NCBI GenBank assembly: GCA_000824845.1
Contig: CCNC01000074.1
Location: 104,995 to 168,994 of the forward strand
DNA from: Mesorhizobium sp. ORS 3359
Lineage (GTDB): Bacteria > Pseudomonadota > Alphaproteobacteria > Rhizobiales > Rhizobiaceae
DNA: 64,000 bases
Direction of reading: 5' to 3'
The position numbers and the translations under genes were made by a program. A model generated the notes under the pieces. That model was not told the DNA's origin. It saw only the letters and a list, made by a program, of their open reading frames with translations, and made no database searches. Position 1 is the first letter of the stretch, and each line of letters opens with the position of its first letter. Below are positions 35,655 to 45,130 of this stretch, piece by piece.

Positions 35655-35795
35655 GAGTGATTCTCCTTCGAGCCATCCCTCTTGGCACGGGGATACGGTG
35701 TAGGTGCAACAGGATTATGACACTACCGTGATACGACGTAGCGGGCAATACTTTGTCGGCTGGACAATACCCTCAACCGGCTATCTTACGGTCGC

Positions 35796-35820
35796 GAAAG
35801 CCAGGCGATGCATGGCTTTC
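35796..35820 (-). terminator. Perfect stem-loop after the histidine kinase gene
   Basis: Arms GAAAGCCA and TGGCTTTC (8 of 8) enclose nine bases, 18 bases beyond the kinase stop. There is no clear U-run on the minus strand, so intrinsic termination is uncertain. Confidence 0.4.
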
Positions 35821-35837
35821 AAGGGTTCAAAATTTCG

Positions 35838-38111
35838 TCAGGCGGCGACCTGGCCCTCAACCGCCTGGACGAGCGCGTCCGGGTCGAGCGGCTTGGTCAC
35901 GAAGCCGCTGGCGCCATGGGCAAGCACGGCATGCCGGGTCTTTTCCTGGCTGTCGGCCGAAAGCACCATGATCGGGATCGGCGGCATGGCGAGCGACTCT
36001 TCATGGCGGCGGATGGCGGCGATCGCATCCAGGCCGTCCATGACAGGCATGTGCAGGTCCATCAACACCACATCGAAGCGGAACTTGAGGCCGGCGTCGG
36101 TAACGGCATCGACTGCGGCCTTGCCGTTGCCGACAACCTTGACGCGATGCCCTGCCTTGAGCAGCGTGGCGCGGGCGAGCATGGCGTTGATGTCATTGTC
36201 CTCGGCGATCAGCACCGACAGGCCCTGGTCGCGCTTGCGCACCGAGGCGGCGCCGCGCGGCTCCGGCCGCGGCTGGGTGAGCGCGGAGCCATGGCTGGTC
36301 AACAGCACCCGCAAAAGGGTCTCGCCGCGCACGGGCCTGGCCAGGAAGGTGGCGTAGCCGCTGGCGCGGAATTCGCCGAGCATGCCCCGGTCCGTCGGCG
36401 CGATCAGGGTGATGGCTTCACAATCGGCGAAGCCTGAGTCGCGCAACCGCTTGAGCAACCTGCCGTCACTGTTTTCGAGCGCGGCGTCGACCAGCAGCAC
36501 GTTGCAGCCGGCAGCGAATGGAGCGGCCTGGCCTGGCGTCGCCGCAACGTCGACGATGCCGCCATAGGCCCTGATGGCGCGCGCGATGGCATCGGCTTCG
36601 ATGGCGTTCTTCGAAACGATCACCGCCCGCCGGTCGGCGAGGATGTTGTGCCGGTGCGGCGGCGGCTCGGTCGCGGCGACCGCCGGGATCTCGAGGATGA
36701 ATTCCGAGCCTTCGCCGAGCCGGCTCGAAACGGAGATCGTGCCGCCCATCGCCGTCACCAGCCGCTTCGAGATGGCAAGGCCAAGGCCGGCGCCGCCATG
36801 CACCCTGGTCGAGGTGCCGTCGGATTGCTCGAACTCCTCGAAGATGCGCTCCATGTCCTCTTCACGCAGTCCGGGGCCGGTGTCGGCAATGGTGAAGCAG
36901 ATGCTGTCGCTGGTTTCGGTGCGGGCGCGCGCCACGGTGAGCAGCACGCCGCCCGTATCGGTGAACTTCACCGCGTTGCCGATGAGGTTGAGCAGCACCT
37001 GGCGCAGGCGGCCGGGGTCTGCCGTGATCATCTGCGGCACGTCGGGTTCGACATGGCAGCCGAGACCGATATTCTTGGCGAAGGCCTTCGCGGCCAGAAG
37101 TTCGATGATGTTGTCGGCGATTTCGCGCAGCGAAGTCGGCTGAGGCTCGGGCTCGAAGCGGCCGGCCTCGATCTTGGAATAGTCGAGCAGGTCCTCGATA
37201 AGCGCGAGCAGCGCGCTAGCCGAGGTGGAAACGGCGCCGACATAGGTCCGCTGTTCCGGCGACAGGTCGGTGTCGGCAAGCAGCTTCGCCATGCCCATGA
37301 TGCCGTTCATCGGCGTCCGGATCTCGTGGCTGACGGTGGCGAGGAAGCGCGACTTGGCCTGGCTCGCATATTCGGCCCGCTCGCGCGCGGTGATCAGCGA
37401 GGATTCGGCGCGCTTGCGGGCGGTGATGTCGCGCGCGATCGCCCGGTGCGAGACGGCGCCGGTGTCCTTGTCGCGCACCGACAATTCGATCCAGGAGAAC
37501 CAGCGCGGGCCGTTCGGGGTGCGGATCGCGACATCGGTGGAGCTCAGGCATTCATGGTCGGAGAAGGCCGCGTCGGGAACGATCCCGACGTCGATGCCAA
37601 GCTCCGACAGGGTCTTGCCGGCGAGATTGCGAGGGTCGACCTCGACAAGCGAGGCAAAGACGCTGTTGGCATAGACGATATGGCCGTCGCGATCGCGATG
37701 GACGACGAGGTCGCCGAGCGCGTCGATCAGGCCGCGGAAGCGCTCCTCGCTCTCCTGCATCTCCCACATGCGATCGGCGAGGGTCTCGATCTCGGCGCGG
37801 CTGCGGGCGGCGGTCTCGTCGAGAAGCGCCGCGGTGCGCCGCTCGTCGCGGCGGTTGCGCAGATGCATGGCAAGGCCGGCGAAGGCCACGGCGGCGAGCC
37901 CGATGGTGACGATGATCGGCGCCCCGGTGAGATGCGCCAGCCCGGCCAGGACGACGATGGCGACGATCGTCAGGAAAGGCAGGCCTTCGTGGCTGGCGGC
38001 AGGCAAGTCGGGAGCCAGCGGCGGCGCGACGAGCACCTGCCGCTTCGGCGCGTCGGGCCTGTCAGCGCCCACGGCTTTGCTGTCCTGCCTGATATCGGAG
38101 TCCGCGACCAT
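35838..38111 (-). CDS. Hybrid sensor histidine kinase with PAS and receiver domains
   Basis: A 757-residue membrane kinase. Order: two membrane segments (about 44-62 and 65-82), a short coil, a PAS domain (about 125-235), HisKA with phospho-acceptor His262 ([10 protein letters not shown]), HATPase ([25 protein letters not shown]), a degenerate receiver-like stretch (about 500-620, one Asp in LLVDAA), and an intact receiver with Asp685 ([11 protein letters not shown]). Almost no periplasmic loop is present, so it probably senses through PAS or the membrane. No cognate regulator gene is adjacent. Signal unknown. Confidence 0.9.
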   Translation of the reverse strand: MVADSDIRQDSKAVGADRPDAPKRQVLVAPPLAPDLPAASHEGLPFLTIVAIVVLAGLAHLTGAPIIVTIGLAAVAFAGLAMHLRNRRDERRTAALLDETAARSRAEIETLADRMWEMQESEERFRGLIDALGDLVVHRDRDGHIVYANSVFASLVEVDPRNLAGKTLSELGIDVGIVPDAAFSDHECLSSTDVAIRTPNGPRWFSWIELSVRDKDTGAVSHRAIARDITARKRAESSLITARERAEYASQAKSRFLATVSHEIRTPMNGIMGMAKLLADTDLSPEQRTYVGAVSTSASALLALIEDLLDYSKIEAGRFEPEPQPTSLREIADNIIELLAAKAFAKNIGLGCHVEPDVPQMITADPGRLRQVLLNLIGNAVKFTDTGGVLLTVARARTETSDSICFTIADTGPGLREEDMERIFEEFEQSDGTSTRVHGGAGLGLAISKRLVTAMGGTISVSSRLGEGSEFILEIPAVAATEPPPHRHNILADRRAVIVSKNAIEADAIARAIRAYGGIVDVAATPGQAAPFAAGCNVLLVDAALENSDGRLLKRLRDSGFADCEAITLIAPTDRGMLGEFRASGYATFLARPVRGETLLRVLLTSHGSALTQPRPEPRGAASVRKRDQGLSVLIAEDNDINAMLARATLLKAGHRVKVVGNGKAAVDAVTDAGLKFRFDVVLMDLHMPVMDGLDAIAAIRRHEESLAMPPIPIMVLSADSQEKTRHAVLAHGASGFVTKPLDPDALVQAVEGQVAA

Positions 38112-38233
38112 GCGCAGACCATGCCAGACAGAAATTATGGAAGACTGGGGCGGATCGTTCGAATTTTAGCGATCGCCCGGATTCCGGCCGCCCGCATGCT
38201 CTGGCGAACGGGGCTTTTTGCGGGGCCTGCCGG

Positions 38234-39223
38234 CTACATATCGACGACGACGCGGCCCCGGACCTTGCCTTCGACGATGTCGCGCGCGGCGGCGATAATG
38301 CCGTCGAAACCGATGGTGCGTGACAATGTCGACAGCTTCTTCAGGTCAAGGTCGGCGCCGATGCGGCGCCATGCCTCCAGGCGGACCGGCTTCGGCGCCA
38401 TCACCGAATCGATGCCGAGCAGCGAGACGCCGCGCAGGATGAAGGGCGCGACGCTTCCCGGCAGGTCCATGCCGCCGGCAAGGCCGCAAGCGGCGATCGC
38501 GCCGCCATATGAGGTCATCGAGAGCACATTGGCCAAGGTATGGCTGCCGACCGAATCGATGCCGCCCGCCCAGCGCTCCTTGGCGAGCGGCTTCGCCGGC
38601 TGGCTGAGCTCCTCGCGCGAGATGACCTCGGCCGCGCCGAGGTCGATCAGATAGGGGCTTTCGGCGTTGCGGCCGGTCGAGGCGATGACGTGGTAGCCCA
38701 GACTGGAAAGGATCGAGATGGCGACCGAGCCGACGCCGCCGGCCGCGCCCGTCACCACCACCGGACCGCGATCCGGCACGATGCCGTGACGCTCCAGCGC
38801 CATGACGGAGAGCATGGCCGTGTAGCCTGCCGTGCCGACAGCCATCGCGTCATGCGCGCTCATGCCCTCGGGCAGCGGCACCAGCCAGTCGCCCTTGACG
38901 CGAGCCCGTCCGGCGTAGGCGCCGTGATGCGTCTCGCCGACACCCCAGCCATTGAGAATAACCTTGTCGCCCTTGCGCCAGTCGGCATGCGTGGAGGAGA
39001 GCACCGTGCCGGCGAAATCGATGCCGGGAACCAGCGGCCAGCGGCGCACCACAGGCGCCTTGCCGGTGATGGCGAGCCCGTCCTTGTAATTTACGGTCGT
39101 CGACTCGACGGCAACGGTGACGTCGCCTTCCATCAGATCGGCCTCGGTGAGGTCGACGACATCGACCGACTGCTTCTTCTCGGTATCGCGCGAAACGAGG
39201 ATGGCTTTGAAGGTGTCGGTCAC
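38234..39223 (-). CDS. acuI: MDR-family acrylyl-CoA reductase type (AcuI/YhdH)
   Basis: A 329-residue NADPH-dependent reductase matching AcuI/YhdH: FKAILVSRD, VNYKDGLAITGKAPVVRRWP, LVPGIDFAGTV, the Rossmann motif VVVTGAAGGVGSVA and RWAGGIDSVGSHTLA. AcuI reduces acrylyl-CoA to propionyl-CoA, protecting against a reactive intermediate of DMSP or propionate metabolism. The start is GTG 39223, seven bases after GAGGAG. It follows lspA on the same strand with a 54-base gap. Confidence 0.85.
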   Translation of the reverse strand: MTDTFKAILVSRDTEKKQSVDVVDLTEADLMEGDVTVAVESTTVNYKDGLAITGKAPVVRRWPLVPGIDFAGTVLSSTHADWRKGDKVILNGWGVGETHHGAYAGRARVKGDWLVPLPEGMSAHDAMAVGTAGYTAMLSVMALERHGIVPDRGPVVVTGAAGGVGSVAISILSSLGYHVIASTGRNAESPYLIDLGAAEVISREELSQPAKPLAKERWAGGIDSVGSHTLANVLSMTSYGGAIAACGLAGGMDLPGSVAPFILRGVSLLGIDSVMAPKPVRLEAWRRIGADLDLKKLSTLSRTIGFDGIIAAARDIVEGKVRGRVVVDM

Positions 39224-39277
39224 GGTTTTCTCCTCGGTTCTGGCTGGTTAGAACTCTGCGGCTTCAACCGCGCGAGG

Positions 39278-39766
39278 TCAATTGCCGGGGTCCTGCGGTT
39301 TGGCTTCGCGGCCCCAGCCGATCAGCTCGTCGAAGACCACAAGCGCCGCACCGACCGAAATGAAGGCGTCGGCGAGATTGAACACCGCGAAGGACCAGAC
39401 CGGCGTGTGGAACAGGATGTAGTCGATGACGTGGCCGAGAATAGCGCGATCGATGAGGTTGCCGAGCGCGCCGCCGATGATGAGTGCAAAGCCGACGCGG
39501 GCGACGACATGGCCGGCCGGGGTGCGCGTGGCGAGATAAAGTACGAAGGCGACGACCAGCACCGCGATGACCACCAGGCCGGTATCGCCGAAGGACTGGA
39601 ACATCGAGAAGGCGATGCCGGTGTTGTAGGTGCGGAACAGCGCCAGGAAGGGCAGGAGATCGATCTTTTCCTGAAAGGCGAGACCGTTCTCGACCAGCTG
39701 CTTGACCCACTGGTCGAGCGCAATGGCGATGACGACCAGCAGGGCATAGGGGGACCAGGATTTCAC
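39278..39766 (-). CDS. lspA: Lipoprotein signal peptidase II
   Basis: A 162-residue inner-membrane aspartyl protease with four membrane segments and the two catalytic Asp motifs GALGNLIDRA and FNLADAFISVG. It removes signal peptides from prolipoproteins after diacylglyceryl transfer. The start is GTG 39766 (GAGGA upstream). It begins 10 bases after the RNA methyltransferase gene, as the third gene of an apparent three-gene operon. Confidence 0.94.
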   Translation of the reverse strand: MKSWSPYALLVVIAIALDQWVKQLVENGLAFQEKIDLLPFLALFRTYNTGIAFSMFQSFGDTGLVVIAVLVVAFVLYLATRTPAGHVVARVGFALIIGGALGNLIDRAILGHVIDYILFHTPVWSFAVFNLADAFISVGAALVVFDELIGWGREAKPQDPGN

Positions 39767-39776
39767 TTATCAGTCC

Positions 39777-40634
39777 TCATCGCGTCTCGGTCGCGTCGAG
39801 CTTCAAGGCGCCGCGCCTTATCTCGAACAGCATCACCCCGGTGGCGACCGCCAAATTCAGCGAATCGGCGCGGCCGGCCTGGGGGATCCGCAGCAGCCGG
39901 TCGCAGCTCTCGGCGAGGCTGTCGGGCAGACCCTGCTGCTCGTTGCCCATCAGCAGCAGAACCGGTCCCCTGGTAAAGTCGACGGACCGATAGTCGACCG
40001 CGCCCTTGAGGTGCGTTCCGACGACCAGCCCCGAAAAATCGCGCCGCCAGGCGAGGAAAGCCTGCTCGGTTGCTTTCGCGACCGGCACGGCGAAGATCGA
40101 GCCCATCGTGGCGCGCACCGTCTCCAGCGAGAAGGGATCGGTGGTGTCGCCGACCAGGATGACGCCCTTGGCGCCGACGGCGTCGACGGTGCGGATCACG
40201 GTGCCGAGATTGCCGGGGTCGCGAACCCGGTCGAGCGCCACCCAGACATCGCCGTCCCTGGCGCGGATATCCTTCAGCGGCACGGTCTGCTGGGCGAAAA
40301 CGCCGACCACCATTTGCGGATTTTCACGCCGGGTGATGGCCGCAAGCACCTTCTCGGAAACCTCCAGCACCGTGCCGCCGGCGGCGACGGTCCGCGCGGC
40401 GACCTTTTCGACGGCGGCGTTGCCGCGTCCGGCCTTGGCGAAGACCAGGGTCCTTATCGACCAGCCGAGGTCGAGCGCGTCGATGACCAGCTTCAGGCCC
40501 TCGGCCATGAAGGCGTTCTGCTGGTCGCGGAATTTCTTCAAGGCGAGCGCCTTGATGTCCTTGACCAGCGGATTGGCGAGGCTGGTGACTTCCTTGACCT
40601 GCCCGACAGGGCGAGCGCCGTCATGTGCGTTCAT
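39777..40634 (-). CDS. SpoU/TrmH-family RNA 2'-O-methyltransferase
   Basis: A 285-residue SPOUT enzyme. The N-terminal substrate-binding domain (VTSLANPLVKDIKALALKK) is followed by the knotted domain with motifs DPGNLGTVIRT, LLMGNEQQGL and AGRADSLNLAVATGVMLFE. It methylates ribose in 23S rRNA or tRNA; the target is not evident. It begins one base after the stop of the upstream RlmI-like gene, so the two are coupled. Confidence 0.9.
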   Translation of the reverse strand: MNAHDGARPVGQVKEVTSLANPLVKDIKALALKKFRDQQNAFMAEGLKLVIDALDLGWSIRTLVFAKAGRGNAAVEKVAARTVAAGGTVLEVSEKVLAAITRRENPQMVVGVFAQQTVPLKDIRARDGDVWVALDRVRDPGNLGTVIRTVDAVGAKGVILVGDTTDPFSLETVRATMGSIFAVPVAKATEQAFLAWRRDFSGLVVGTHLKGAVDYRSVDFTRGPVLLLMGNEQQGLPDSLAESCDRLLRIPQAGRADSLNLAVATGVMLFEIRRGALKLDATETR

Positions 40635-40635
40635 T

Positions 40636-41718
40636 TCAAGCCACCCAGCGCGAGAACAGCGAGGTCGACAGCGCGCGGCCGGCGGATTTCTCGCGAATGA
40701 TCAATTCGCCGGATTCGACCGTGCCGCCCATGCCGGCGAAGGTATCGCGCATCAGCGCATGGATGGCGAAGAAGGAGGCGCGGATCGAATAGGCGGTGAG
40801 GACGACGGCCAGCGGCTTCGGCGTCAGGATCGAGCGGCAGAGGTCGGTAAGGCCCGGCAGGTCCTCGAACAATTGCCAGACCTCGCCCTTGGGCCCGCGG
40901 CCATAGGCGGGCGGATCGAACAGCACGATGTCGTAGCGGCTGCCGCGGCGCTCCTCGCGCTCGGCGAATTTCACCGCGTCCTCGACGATCCAGCGGATCG
41001 GCTTGTCGCCAAGTCCGGCCATCTCCTGGTTCTCGCGCGCCCAGCCGATCGCCTTCTTGGAGGCATCGACATGAGTGACCTCGGCGCCGGCGCGGGCCGC
41101 CACCAGCGAGGCAAGCCCCGTATAGCCGAAGAGGTTGAGAACCTTGACCGGGCGCTTCGCCGCGGCAATCAGGTCCGCCATATGGTCCCAATGCGAAGCC
41201 TGTTCGGGAAAGACGCCGACATGGCGAAACGAGGTGAAGCGGCCGAGATAGTCGATGCCGTCATGCTTCATCGGCCAGGTCTCGCCGAGCGGCGTCTTCG
41301 GGAAGCGCCAGCGGCCGATGCCTTCCTCGTCGGTGTCGCCGGTGAAGACGGCGTCGGCGCGCTCCCAATCCTTCGCCGGAAGGGCACGCTGCCAGATCGC
41401 CTGGCCCTCGGGGCGCACGATGCGATAGGGGCCGTATTGCTCGAGCTTTTCGCCCGCGCCGCTGTCCAGCAGCGCGTAGTCGGCGTTGGGCGCGACTTCG
41501 AGGATCAGCGGCAGGCGCTCGGCGGGCAAGGTACCCTCGCGGCGCGCAAGCACGCGCGGCGCCGGCTTGACGTCCTGCCGGTCAGCCGGTCTCGTTTCGC
41601 GGCGCTCGGCGGGGGCGGCCTGCTGCCGTCCAGCCGCAAACGCATCGCGCAGGCGGACCTGTTCCGGCCTCGCGTGCTGCGGTCGGTTATCGCGGCGCTT
41701 GTCGCGAAAGGATTTCAA
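40636..41718 (-). CDS. RlmI-like class I SAM-dependent rRNA methyltransferase
   Basis: A 360-residue protein. About 70 basic, low-complexity residues come first, then a small beta domain and a Rossmann methyltransferase with VLNLFGYTGLASLVAARAGA (SAM site), HVDASKKAI and YDIVLFDPPAYGRGPKGE. This resembles RlmI/RlmK-type rRNA methyltransferases. The start appears to be TTG 41718, ten bases after GGAG. It is the first gene of the operon with the SpoU enzyme and lspA. Confidence 0.85.
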   Translation of the reverse strand: MKSFRDKRRDNRPQHARPEQVRLRDAFAAGRQQAAPAERRETRPADRQDVKPAPRVLARREGTLPAERLPLILEVAPNADYALLDSGAGEKLEQYGPYRIVRPEGQAIWQRALPAKDWERADAVFTGDTDEEGIGRWRFPKTPLGETWPMKHDGIDYLGRFTSFRHVGVFPEQASHWDHMADLIAAAKRPVKVLNLFGYTGLASLVAARAGAEVTHVDASKKAIGWARENQEMAGLGDKPIRWIVEDAVKFAEREERRGSRYDIVLFDPPAYGRGPKGEVWQLFEDLPGLTDLCRSILTPKPLAVVLTAYSIRASFFAIHALMRDTFAGMGGTVESGELIIREKSAGRALSTSLFSRWVA

Positions 41719-41806
41719 GTAGGATCATCTCCGGCGGTTCGGGCCGCTTCTGCCACAGCTAAGCCCCCCGGCGCAACAAAGCCTGGCTCATCCATTGGTG
41801 AGACCA

Positions 41807-42292
41807 TCAACCATGCCGTACTTGGAGCAGGCCGAAACAAAGCGAAATGAAGCCAAGGGCCTTCGCCGCGGTCACCGCCATGTGGCCGGTTTCCCAACGC
41901 AGCCGGACGAACTCGAAATTTTCCGGGATCGGTCCGGGCGCCCAGGTCGCGAGAACGTCGTTGGCCGGCTTGACGAGACCGAACCAGAGCGTCAGCGAAA
42001 CGGCGTAGAGCAGCGTGGCGGCGAGCACGAACCAGAACCCGCCCGCCTGGCCGCGCAGCATCCAGGCGAGGAGCGCCGGGCAGAGGATCGCGGCGATGTC
42101 GAGCGGCGCTCCGATCACGGCAAAAAGCACGAACTGGCCGTTGAAGACGGTCGCCTCGCGCCAAAGCGCCGGCGACCATTTCGTCAGCCTGGGCAGCGAT
42201 TCCAGCACATGGGCAAAGGACGGACCAAAGCTGAGCGCCGCGACGAAAGCGGTCAGCACAGACCAGAACAACAGGAACCCGCGCATCTCCAT
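41807..42292 (-). CDS. Small integral membrane protein (DUF1772-like)
   Basis: About 161 residues with four hydrophobic segments: LLFWSVLTAFVAALSFG, FVLFAVIGAPLDIAAILCP, GFWFVLAATLLYAVSLTLWF and a last one before the end. A polar loop (NDVLATWAPGPIPENFEFVR, WETGHM) resembles DUF1772 proteins. Function is unknown. The start is uncertain (ATG 42292 or 42286); neither has a well-placed ribosome site. It is divergent from the WYL regulator gene, which could control it. Confidence 0.7.
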   Translation of the reverse strand: MEMRGFLLFWSVLTAFVAALSFGPSFAHVLESLPRLTKWSPALWREATVFNGQFVLFAVIGAPLDIAAILCPALLAWMLRGQAGGFWFVLAATLLYAVSLTLWFGLVKPANDVLATWAPGPIPENFEFVRLRWETGHMAVTAAKALGFISLCFGLLQVRHG

Positions 42293-42391
42293 AATGGGCA
42301 AAACGGCCGCGACCGGCAGGCGTTCCCTTGGAGACCGGCTTGCCGTCATGTCGGGGCCAGCCCTATTGTCCGGCGCATCGGTTAGCCAATC

Positions 42392-43102
42392 ATGTCCCGT
42401 TCCGAACGCCTGCTCGGCCTTATCCAGATCCTGCGCCGCCATCGCCGGCCGGTGAGCGGCCGCACGCTTGCGGACGAGATGGGTGTGTCGATCCGCACGC
42501 TCTACCGCGACATCGCGACGCTGCAGGGGCAGGGCGCGCCGATCGAGGGCGAGGCGGGGCTTGGTTATGTGCTGAAGCCCGGCTTCATGCTGCCGCCGCT
42601 GATGTTCTCCGACGAGGAGATCGAGGCGATCGTGCTCGGCTCGCGCTGGGTGGCGAAGCAGCCGGACAAAAGACTGGCCGCCGCCGCGACCGATGCGCTG
42701 GCCAAGATCGCGGCGGTGCTGCCGGATGATCTGCGCGAGGATCTCGACGCGACGACGCTGCTTGTCGGGCCACGCTCGGACAACCTCGAAGCGATCGACC
42801 TCGGCATTGTGCGGCAGGCGATCCGCGAGGAACGCAAGCTGGGCTTCCTCTATCGCGACGCCGGGGGTGCGGCCTCCGAGCGGCTGGTCTGGCCCTTCGC
42901 GCTCGCATTCTTCGACAAGGTACGAGTGATGGCGGCGTGGTGCGAAACACGCCAGGATTTCCGCCATTTCCGCGCCGACCGGATGTCCGACCTGACAGCG
43001 ACCGGCATCCGCTATCCGCGCCGCCGCCAGGCGATGCTGAAGGAGTGGCGGGCGACGCTGGACGCGCCCCGCTTAAACGCCAGGAGGGACGATTCCGCCT
43101 GA
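42392..43102 (+). CDS. YafY-type HTH/WYL-domain transcriptional regulator
   Basis: A 236-residue protein with an N-terminal winged helix-turn-helix (RLLGLIQILRRHRRPVSGRT, then LADEMGVSIRTLYRDIATLQ) and a WYL ligand-sensing domain (LGFLYRDAGGAASERLVWP, VRVMAAWCETRQDFRHFRAD). WYL domains sense nucleic acids or small ligands. The adjoining VOC-family gene 70 bases downstream and the divergent membrane protein gene are its likely targets. Confidence 0.87.
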   Translation: MSRSERLLGLIQILRRHRRPVSGRTLADEMGVSIRTLYRDIATLQGQGAPIEGEAGLGYVLKPGFMLPPLMFSDEEIEAIVLGSRWVAKQPDKRLAAAATDALAKIAAVLPDDLREDLDATTLLVGPRSDNLEAIDLGIVRQAIREERKLGFLYRDAGGAASERLVWPFALAFFDKVRVMAAWCETRQDFRHFRADRMSDLTATGIRYPRRRQAMLKEWRATLDAPRLNARRDDSA

Positions 43103-43172
43103 TCGCTGCTGCCAGAATTTGACAGTATTTCTACATATGGTCCCGAAGGTCCAGACACTTTGGAGATCAGAT

Positions 43173-43544
43173 ATGACTACGCCTAATTTCGTCATCCTCT
43201 ATGTCGACAGCCCGGAAAAGAGCGGTGCGTTCTACGCTTCGCTGCTCGGGCGCGAGCCGGTCGAGTCCTCGCCGACCTTCGTGATGTTCGTGCTCGACAA
43301 GGGTTTCAAGCTCGGCCTCTGGTCGCGCCACACGGTGGAACCGGCGGCTGCGGCGGCAGGCGGTGGCTGCGAGCTTGTGCTTGCCGTCGAGAACGCCGCG
43401 GCGGTCGATGCCACGTATGCGGATTGGACCGGCAGGGGCCTCAACATTCTGCAAGCCCCAACCGATCTCGATTTCGGCCGCACCTTCGTGGCGCTCGATC
43501 CCGACAATCATCGCCTGCGCGTCTACTGGCCGAATGCGCAGTAA
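43173..43544 (+). CDS. VOC-family (glyoxalase/bleomycin-resistance fold) protein
   Basis: A 123-residue protein with two beta-alpha-beta-beta-beta modules: NFVILYVDSPEKSGAFYASL, and later FGRTFVALDPDNHRLRVYWP. Such proteins bind metals or sequester small toxic compounds; no substrate can be named. ATG 43173 is preceded by GGAG; a TTG further upstream at 43119 has no family sequence. It probably forms a unit with the WYL regulator. Its stop lies inside an inverted repeat shared with the convergent gene. Confidence 0.83.
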   Translation: MTTPNFVILYVDSPEKSGAFYASLLGREPVESSPTFVMFVLDKGFKLGLWSRHTVEPAAAAAGGGCELVLAVENAAAVDATYADWTGRGLNILQAPTDLDFGRTFVALDPDNHRLRVYWPNAQ

Positions 43545-43600
43545 GGCAGTAGGTGTTCTTTCCCCTACTGCCCTATTACCTTACTGCCCTACTGCCTTAC
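43541..43600. repeat. Inverted repeat between convergent genes
   Basis: GTAAGGCAGTAGG (43541-43553) and CCTACTGCCTTAC (43588-43600) are perfect 13-base inverse complements. Between them TACTGCCCT occurs twice and CTACTGCC-like units repeat. Both gene stops (43544 and 43597) fall inside it, so it may act as a bidirectional transcription end. Confidence 0.75.
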
Positions 43601-44559
43601 TTCAGCGCCTTGTAAACCGCGATGCCGGCGGCGAGATCCTCAAGGGCCGCGCCGACCGACTTGAACAGCGTGATCTCGCTGTCGGTTTGGCGGCCCTGTT
43701 TCTCGCCGCGCGCGAGTTCGTGCAGGTCGGCGATGAGCGCCTCCGGCTTCAGCAGGCCGGAAGCCAGAGGCTGGACGATGTCGCCGGCCTCCTTGGTGGC
43801 GCCGGCGCGGGTGTCGACATAGACGCGGGCGCGCTTGATCGCATCGTCATCGGCCTCGCGCATGTCGGGCGTGAAGCCGCCGACGAGATCGACATGGGCG
43901 CCCGGCTTGAGCAGCGCGCCCTTGACCAGCGGCGTGTTGGAGATGGTCGCGGAGGCGACGATGTCGGCCTCGGCGAGCTCCGCGTCGAGATCGCCGGCCG
44001 CACTTGCCGGAAGGCCTTCGGCGCGCAAGGCGGCGGCCACCTTTTCGGCATTGGCCGGCGTGCGGTTCCAGATGCGGATGGAGGTGATCGGCCTGACCGC
44101 CGAATGTGCCTTGGCAAGGAACGGCGACAGCGCGCCGGCGCCGATGACCAAGAGCCGCGAGGCGTCCTTGCGGGCGAGATAGGAAGCGGCGAGCGCGGAG
44201 GCGCAGGTCGTGCGCCACTGCGTCAGCCGTTGCCCGTCGATCATCGCCTGCGGCTCGCCGGTGACGCCGTCGAGCAAAAGATAGAGGCCCATCACCGCCG
44301 GCTTGCCTTTTGCGTTGTTGTCCGGCGACACGGTGACGATCTTGACGCCGATATGGCCGCCCGCCGAGGTGCCTGCGGCGTTGAAGTCGGTCCAGGCCGG
44401 CATCAAAAGCAGGGTCGAGGCCGCACCATCGGGCCGCTCGACGCCATGATGGTGACGAACCGGCTGCACGGCGCCCTCGCGGAAAGCGGTGCGCAATGTC
44501 TCGACCAAGCCGGGAAAGGTCAGCGCGCGGTCGACCTCAGCGGCCGAAATGGTCAGCAT
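43597..44559 (-). CDS. Ornithine cyclodeaminase / mu-crystallin family protein
   Basis: A 320-residue NAD(P)-binding protein with the family features GGHIGVKIVTV, RTTCASALAASYLARKDASR, the dinucleotide loop VIGAGALSPFLAKAH and ADIVASATISNTPLVKG. Members include ornithine cyclodeaminase, alanine dehydrogenase and ketimine reductases, so the substrate is open. No other arginine or proline catabolic genes lie nearby. Confidence 0.85.
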   Translation of the reverse strand: MLTISAAEVDRALTFPGLVETLRTAFREGAVQPVRHHHGVERPDGAASTLLLMPAWTDFNAAGTSAGGHIGVKIVTVSPDNNAKGKPAVMGLYLLLDGVTGEPQAMIDGQRLTQWRTTCASALAASYLARKDASRLLVIGAGALSPFLAKAHSAVRPITSIRIWNRTPANAEKVAAALRAEGLPASAAGDLDAELAEADIVASATISNTPLVKGALLKPGAHVDLVGGFTPDMREADDDAIKRARVYVDTRAGATKEAGDIVQPLASGLLKPEALIADLHELARGEKQGRQTDSEITLFKSVGAALEDLAAGIAVYKALK

Positions 44560-44579
44560 CGAAGGCTCCGGATTGCTTT

Positions 44580-44682
44580 AAAGCGCGTCGAGCTGAACCG
44601 GGTTCAGGCGACGCGCTTTACGTGTTTGTCTGATGCATGTCGTTGTCCCAGAACCGCGCACACTTCTGGGCGACATGCACTA
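44580..44682. repeat. Intergenic double hairpin before the ornithine cyclodeaminase gene
   Basis: The first stem pairs AAAGCGCGTCG with CGACGCGCTTT around a GAACCGGGTTC core (44580-44620). The second pairs GCATGTCG with CGACATGC around CCAGAA/TTCTGG (44635-44678). The layout resembles the composite repeats at 32717 and 63201 although the sequence differs. It lies between lapA and the cyclodeaminase gene. Confidence 0.7.
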
Positions 44683-45012
44683 ATTGGTCGGCTTGGGCAG
44701 CGCCGGTCCATTGGGCGCTGCCGGCGCGCGGCTCACCGCCTGGCGTAGGTTTTCAGCCTCCAGGCCGCGCTGGCGCGCGAGCTTGCGGTAGCGGCCCTGC
44801 TTCACCCAGGTCGCCATGCTGCCGACGATCATGCCGATGGCCAGGGCCAGGAACAGGAAGATGAAAAGCGGCAGGTTCAGCGTCAGCGCGGGATTGCCGG
44901 GATGGAACGGATCGAGCGTGAAGGCGACGGCGCCGCGATTGGCGACGGCGAGCGCAATCAGGATGATGGCCAGCGGCACGAAGACCACGACAAGGATGAA
45001 GCGATTGAACAT
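44680..45012 (-). CDS. LapA-domain (DUF1049) inner-membrane protein
   Basis: A 110-residue protein with two membrane segments (FILVVVFVPLAIILIALAVAN, LPLFIFLFLALAIGMIVGSM) followed by a basic coiled cytoplasmic tail (RYRKLARQRGLEAENLRQAV). This is the lipopolysaccharide assembly protein A pattern. In E. coli LapA helps tune LPS synthesis through LpxC. It lies downstream of ihfB on the same strand, a common arrangement in Rhizobiales. Confidence 0.85.
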   Translation of the reverse strand: MFNRFILVVVFVPLAIILIALAVANRGAVAFTLDPFHPGNPALTLNLPLFIFLFLALAIGMIVGSMATWVKQGRYRKLARQRGLEAENLRQAVSRAPAAPNGPALPKPTN

Positions 45013-45040
45013 CAGATCTCCGTATAGAGAAGCTTCCTAA

Positions 45041-45095
45041 GCGCGCATGTCTTTGCCCCGAAACCGGCCTTCCCTTTCGGGAGACATGCTTTAAG
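45041..45095. repeat. Hairpin repeat, GCATGTCTTT family (copy B)
   Basis: GCGCATGTCTTTGCCCCGAA and TTCGGGAGACATGCTTTAAG form a long stem between ihfB and lapA. It equals the stem part of the repeats at 32717-32815 and 63201-63300. Confidence 0.75.
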
Positions 45096-45130
45096 CGCCA
45101 AGATGCCGTCTCGACCCGCCGGCGCGGCGC

